From: Candidatus Eiseniibacteriota bacterium
GTDB lineage: Bacteria; Joyebacterota; Joyebacteria; Joyebacterales; Joyebacteraceae
DNA length: 8,131 bases
Assembly (NCBI GenBank): GCA_030638405.1
Contig: DAOWER010000055.1
Coordinates: forward strand, 1-8,131
Direction: 5' to 3'
The notes under the pieces were generated by a model that was not told the DNA's origin, ran no database searches, and saw only the letters and a list, made by a program, of their open reading frames with translations. Of this stretch, positions 5,475 to 8,131 are shown piece by piece (the first letter of the stretch is position 1; every line of letters begins with the position of its first letter). Both the position numbers and the translations under genes were made by a program.

Positions 5475-6686
5475 TCAGTGCGTCAGCAGCAGGCTCAGAT
5501 ACGTCTTGATGTCGGCCTCTTCCTCCAGCGCCCTGGCGACGTCGAGCCGAATCCACCCGGCCCACGGCGCGTCGACCCGGAAGCCGATCCCCGCGTCGTG
5601 CTTGTGCCCGCCGGAATCGTCCGACTCCGGTGTGGACGTCCTGTAGCTGACCTGGCCGCTCTCGAGGAAGTATATCATCTCCAGCGGCTGGGTCACCCGC
5701 ACCTTGTACTCGGCGCGACCGAAGAGGATGTCCTTGCCGCTGAACTCATTGTAGTCGTATCCACGGAGACTGCCGCGGCCACCGAGGCGGAAGAGCTTGT
5801 GGGAGGGGAAGTCCGTCCCGTCGCTGACGCCCCACACGCCCGAGATCGCCAGCGTCTGCGTGGACGTCATCGGAAAGAGCTTCATGGCCTCGACGACGTT
5901 CTTCCTGAACTTGTAGTCACCGCCGGAGCCCCTGCCGGCGTGTTCCGCGATGCCGCGCGCCCACCAGCCCGTCGTCATGTCCCTGTCGCGGGAATCGTAC
6001 TCGGCCGACAAGACGTAGCTCAACATCCTGCCCTCGAACTCGCGCGCGCCCTCGAGTACGCCGACCATGAGCGGCGGGTTCTCGCGCCAGTCCTCCTTCC
6101 CCTGGAAGATGCTCCACACGCTCTGCTGCTCCGAGAGGGAGTTCAGCCTGTCCGACCGATACTCGCCCCTCAGCGTCAGCTGCGCTGTCGCCTTGTGCTG
6201 CACGAAGACCGTCACGCCGTCCTGGCGGAAGTAGTCGCGGTCGTCGATCCTCGCCCAGAGCGCGTGCATGTTGTTGTCGAAATCCGATATGCTCTCCGCG
6301 TCCTCCAGGTTCCAGGCGCTCCTGTCGTAGAGGCTGACACCGAACGAGAAGCTGTCCTGGCTGTGGATGGGCTGCTCGATGTCGAGCTTGTAGTAGGAGC
6401 GGCCGTGCGCGGACGGCCAGCCGAACATCGCCTTGAACCTCGGGTGAAGCCGGGATTCCGAGCGGTACCGCGCCCCCATGTACGCCAGAAGCCCGTCCAC
6501 CCGGTTGTAGTAGAACTCACCGGTCGGGCTGAAATAGCTGTCTTCCCAAACCTCGAACTCGGTGAGGTCGCCGGCGGACAGCTCGATGAACGCGTTGTCC
6601 TCGTCCGCGAACGCGGCGGTTGGGAAGGTCGGGGCCGCGAGACCCAGGACAAGCAACGCAAGAAGTGTCTTCCTCCACGCGGGCAT
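5475..6686 (-). CDS. Omp85-family (BamA/TamA-type) outer-membrane barrel protein without POTRA domains
   Basis: 403 residues. The ATG at 6686 is chosen over an in-frame TTG at 6710 because GGAGG lies 6 nt before it (6693-6697) and a signal peptide follows directly (MPAWRKTLLALLVLGLAAPT, cleavage near AAFA). After about 30 residues the chain enters strand-rich sequence, including YNRVDGLLAYMGARYRSES at 60-78, typical of the first barrel strands in this superfamily. Residues 299-330 (FRLGGRGSLRGYDYNEFSGK and following) hold the conserved Omp85 loop-6 motif RGY/F at Arg308-Gly309-Tyr310. No POTRA domain fits before the barrel, unlike BamA or TamA, which insert or export outer-membrane proteins; this is a barrel-only form. 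The chain ends in LLLTH, not the usual terminal aromatic. It lies upstream of the SppA fusion. Its partner and substrate are unknown. Confidence 0.85.
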   Translation of the reverse strand: MPAWRKTLLALLVLGLAAPTFPTAAFADEDNAFIELSAGDLTEFEVWEDSYFSPTGEFYYNRVDGLLAYMGARYRSESRLHPRFKAMFGWPSAHGRSYYKLDIEQPIHSQDSFSFGVSLYDRSAWNLEDAESISDFDNNMHALWARIDDRDYFRQDGVTVFVQHKATAQLTLRGEYRSDRLNSLSEQQSVWSIFQGKEDWRENPPLMVGVLEGAREFEGRMLSYVLSAEYDSRDRDMTTGWWARGIAEHAGRGSGGDYKFRKNVVEAMKLFPMTSTQTLAISGVWGVSDGTDFPSHKLFRLGGRGSLRGYDYNEFSGKDILFGRAEYKVRVTQPLEMIYFLESGQVSYRTSTPESDDSGGHKHDAGIGFRVDAPWAGWIRLDVARALEEEADIKTYLSLLLTH

Positions 6687-6692
6687 GGTCGT

Positions 6693-6697
6693 CCTCC
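6693..6697 (-). promoter_or_regulatory. Ribosome binding site deciding the start of the Omp85-type gene
   Basis: Minus-strand GGAGG ends 6 nt before ATG 6686. It lies inside the frame that would start at TTG 6710, which argues against the longer form. Confidence 0.75.
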
Positions 6698-6706
6698 GTG
6701 ATGTGG

Positions 6707-6796
6707 TCAAGCATGGCCGGTGTCAATGGACCGCGGTCGAGCCGAGCCGGTGTCAGCAGACCGCGGTCGAGCCGAATCAACGTGAGCGGACCGCGG
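6707..6796. repeat. Three tandem 30-bp repeats, each with a CCGCGG core
   Basis: Units 6707-6736, 6737-6766 and 6767-6796, followed by a decayed start of a fourth. Each ends in CCGCGG. Units 1 and 2 include a perfect 10-bp palindrome GACCGCGGTC (6729-6738, 6759-6768); the third is changed at the end (GACCGCGGAC, 6789-6798). The array ends about 20 bp upstream of the Omp85 start codon, in what would be its leader or promoter. Confidence 0.78.
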
Positions 6797-6824
6797 ACAC
6801 GCCGAACTCGCGCCGCCGTGGCAC

Positions 6825-6867
6825 GGTCACGCACAGTCGGCAGTGCCGACTCTCGTGATGTGTGACC
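6825..6867. other. Two-tier inverted repeat between the secreted-protein and Omp85-type genes
   Basis: Inner perfect stem AGTCGGC/GCCGACT (6835-6841 and 6845-6851) with a 3-nt loop, and outer arms GGTCAC/GTGACC (6825-6830 and 6862-6867). It begins 24 bp after the stop at 6891 in the minus-strand transcript. There is no T-tract, so termination is possible but weak by sequence. Confidence 0.5.
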
Positions 6868-6890
6868 CTGCGACCCTGGGGGGAGTTTCG

Positions 6891-7706
6891 CTAGTCGCGA
6901 TTCACGATAGTATCAGTGAAGGTATCGCGCGTGCAACGGCGAAGATAGAGCGACTCGACCTCCGGGAACCTCTGGAAGACGCTTCCCGCGAGCCGCTCGG
7001 TCAGGTCGTCGAGCTGCGAATCGCCCGGGTTCACCTCACTGCCGAAGACGTACTCGAGATAGAGGCCCGGGCCGTCGCCGGCGAGTCCGACGATCCTGTA
7101 GGGATTCATCTCAAACGGCGGAGCCTCCGCGTGCTGGGTGGGCTCGCTCGCGCGGTCATCGGTGACCGGGACGACGTCGGTCAGTCGCTCCTCGATCTCG
7201 AGGTCGACCACGCGCCGCGTCAGATCGGTGTAGCGGATAGTATCCAGCCCGAGCGAGGAGCAGAATGCCGCGGGGCCGTCGTTCCAGACATTGCCGCCGG
7301 CCGTGTGATAGAGCGCGACGCGGTCGTCGTTCAGGCCGAGCAGAAACGCCGGGGCGCTGTCGGCGACGTAGGGCGTGTGCCGCATCTCGCCTTCCCATCC
7401 CGAGGGCATCAGCCAGATCCTGTAGAACGAGTAGTAGTGGAAGCCGCTGGGATGGAAGAAGCGAGTGCCCGTGTCCTCGACCATGACGTAGAGGCCGGTC
7501 TCCGGACCCGTCCAACCGATGGGTACCTGTCCGACGCCGGATTCGATGACCACCCACGACTGGGGGAGGACGATCTCGATCTCGCTGACCAGGTCCTGGA
7601 GCTCGAGTTCCAGGCTCTCGATGGCCGGCGATTCCGTCGCCGCGGCGCACGTGGAGACGATGGCCGCGGCCACCGCTGCTGTGATGAGTGTTCTGAGCTT
7701 GTCCAT
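6891..7706 (-). CDS. Secreted protein of unknown function
   Basis: 271 residues; family not recognised. The ATG at 7706 is preceded by AGGAAG with a 5-nt gap. Residues 1-24 look like a signal peptide (MDKLRTLITAAVAAAIVSTC then AAA). Cys20 sits where a lipoprotein cysteine would, but the residue before it is Thr (VSTC), which breaks the usual lipobox, so either AAA|TES cleavage by signal peptidase I or a non-canonical lipoprotein is possible. The mature part is mixed alpha/beta, rich in Asp, Glu and aromatic residues (FHPSGFHYYSFYRIWLMPSG at 84-103; NPYRIVGLAGDGPGLYLEYV at 201-220), and has only two more Cys (149 and 258). No catalytic motif seen. It lies 48 bp after the rlmN-like gene, possibly in one transcript, and 204 bp before the Omp85-type gene. 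Confidence 0.75.
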   Translation of the reverse strand: MDKLRTLITAAVAAAIVSTCAAATESPAIESLELELQDLVSEIEIVLPQSWVVIESGVGQVPIGWTGPETGLYVMVEDTGTRFFHPSGFHYYSFYRIWLMPSGWEGEMRHTPYVADSAPAFLLGLNDDRVALYHTAGGNVWNDGPAAFCSSLGLDTIRYTDLTRRVVDLEIEERLTDVVPVTDDRASEPTQHAEAPPFEMNPYRIVGLAGDGPGLYLEYVFGSEVNPGDSQLDDLTERLAGSVFQRFPEVESLYLRRCTRDTFTDTIVNRD

Positions 7707-7754
7707 TGCACTTCCTGCTGGAGGCTCAACCGAGCGCTCCGGGGCGCCATCCGG

Positions 7755-8131
7755 TCACCGTCGCCGTGTCCCGTCGCTCGGGACGCACAATTGCCCGCAG
7801 CCAGCGGCGATGTCGCTGCCGCGGCTCACTCTCCTCACGACCGTTGGGCAACGCCTCCTCACGCGCGAGAAGAACTGCTCGACGGTTCGATCGGCAGGGG
7901 ATGTGAAAACTGAGTCCGTGGTTTCATTATAGCAGATGAGATTGACCTTGCATAGGAGCCTTCGTGCGATTTCCGCGAGCCCGTCGGCCATTTCGGGCGA
8001 ATCGTTGATATCTCGCAGAAGCACGTATTCGAGGGTTGCCCGGCGCCCCGTGCGCTCCGAGTAGTGCTCGATCGCGTCGAGGAGCTGAGTCAGCGAGTAG
8101 CGGTCCGCGATTGGCATCAGCGTGGCGCGCA
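7755..8131 (-). CDS. rlmN: C-terminal part of RlmN/Cfr-family 23S rRNA methyltransferase (5' end outside window)
   Basis: About 125 residues in view, open to the right edge and ending at TGA 7757-7755. The in-frame ATG at 8117 is internal: codons upstream continue the family sequence (RATLMPIADRY). The usual ending is present: TLEYVLLRDINDSPEMADGL, CKVNLI, then VSRGSDIAAGCGQL. The Cys of GCGQL (codon 7797-7799) matches the conserved C-terminal cysteine (Cys355 of E. coli RlmN) that forms the methyl-transfer intermediate. These radical-SAM enzymes methylate A2503 of 23S rRNA, and RlmN also acts on A37 of some tRNAs. The [4Fe-4S] CxxxCxxC motif lies outside the window. The segment after KVNLI reads CYNETTDSVF, whereas RlmN usually has PFNP or PYNP there, so a divergent paralogue cannot be excluded. 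RlmN is the default because it is the housekeeping member. Confidence 0.85.
   Translation of the reverse strand, partial: RATLMPIADRYSLTQLLDAIEHYSERTGRRATLEYVLLRDINDSPEMADGLAEIARRLLCKVNLICYNETTDSVFTSPADRTVEQFFSRVRRRCPTVVRRVSRGSDIAAGCGQLCVPSDGTRRR

Noticed and set aside
5478..6701. Long plus-strand open frame opposite the Omp85-type gene (407 codons)
   Set aside because: Shadow of the Omp85 coding frame; no domain, no signal peptide and no ribosome site.
6707..6796. CRISPR array
   Set aside because: The 30-bp units are tandem without spacers, and no cas genes are in view.
6843..7913. Plus-strand open frame opposite the secreted-protein and rlmN-like genes (356 codons)
   Set aside because: It spans two genes and the gap between them on the opposite strand, with shadow-type composition. 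The minus-strand genes have a signal peptide and conserved enzyme motifs.

Overview
The window looks like a chromosomal segment from a GC-rich, diderm (outer-membrane-bearing) bacterium. The envelope proteins support this: an Omp85-type outer-membrane barrel, a secreted protein with a PorV/PorQ/FadL-like barrel signature fused to an SppA peptidase, and two further secreted proteins. The mix resembles uncultivated GC-rich lineages of the Fibrobacteres-Chlorobi-Bacteroidetes neighbourhood (Eisenbacteria- or Krumholzibacteria-like). That placement is an impression from protein style, not a measured affiliation. No transposase, phage gene, CRISPR array, tRNA or rRNA was seen.

Layout: the left edge holds the 3' end of a plus-strand gene for a secreted, Trp/Tyr/Gly-rich protein, closed by a strong hairpin terminator at 424-456. 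Everything to the right lies on the minus strand, so the rest reads from right to left. In order of transcription: the 3' part of an RlmN/Cfr-family 23S rRNA methyltransferase (cut by the right edge), an unrecognised secreted protein (6891-7706), a POTRA-less Omp85-type barrel (5475-6686), a beta-barrel-like/SppA fusion protease (2609-5134), a DUF624/YesL-like membrane protein whose TTG start overlaps the sppA stop (1837-2616), a zinc-ribbon plus HTH DUF2089 regulator (1306-1683), and a SHOCT-like/YvlB-type protein (510-1112).

The genes appear to form three groups. The rlmN-like gene and the secreted protein are 48 bp apart and may be cotranscribed. The Omp85 and SppA-fusion genes are separated by a 340-bp repeat- and hairpin-bearing spacer. 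Downstream of sppA, the DUF624 gene is translationally coupled to it. The DUF2089 and SHOCT-like genes form a regulatory pair behind their own AT-rich promoter island (about 1699-1817), which has a good -35/-10 pair, a perfect 13-bp palindrome over the predicted start of transcription, and three 9-bp repeats at spacings of 21 and 63 bp.

The common theme of the minus-strand genes is the cell envelope: outer-membrane biogenesis or secretion, envelope proteolysis, a membrane protein, and a regulator/SHOCT pair of a kind associated with membrane-stress operons. The most unusual items are the barrel-SppA fusion (with a catalytic Lys-Ser spacing identical to that of E. coli SppA), the phased promoter island, and the 30-bp tandem repeats ahead of the Omp85 gene.
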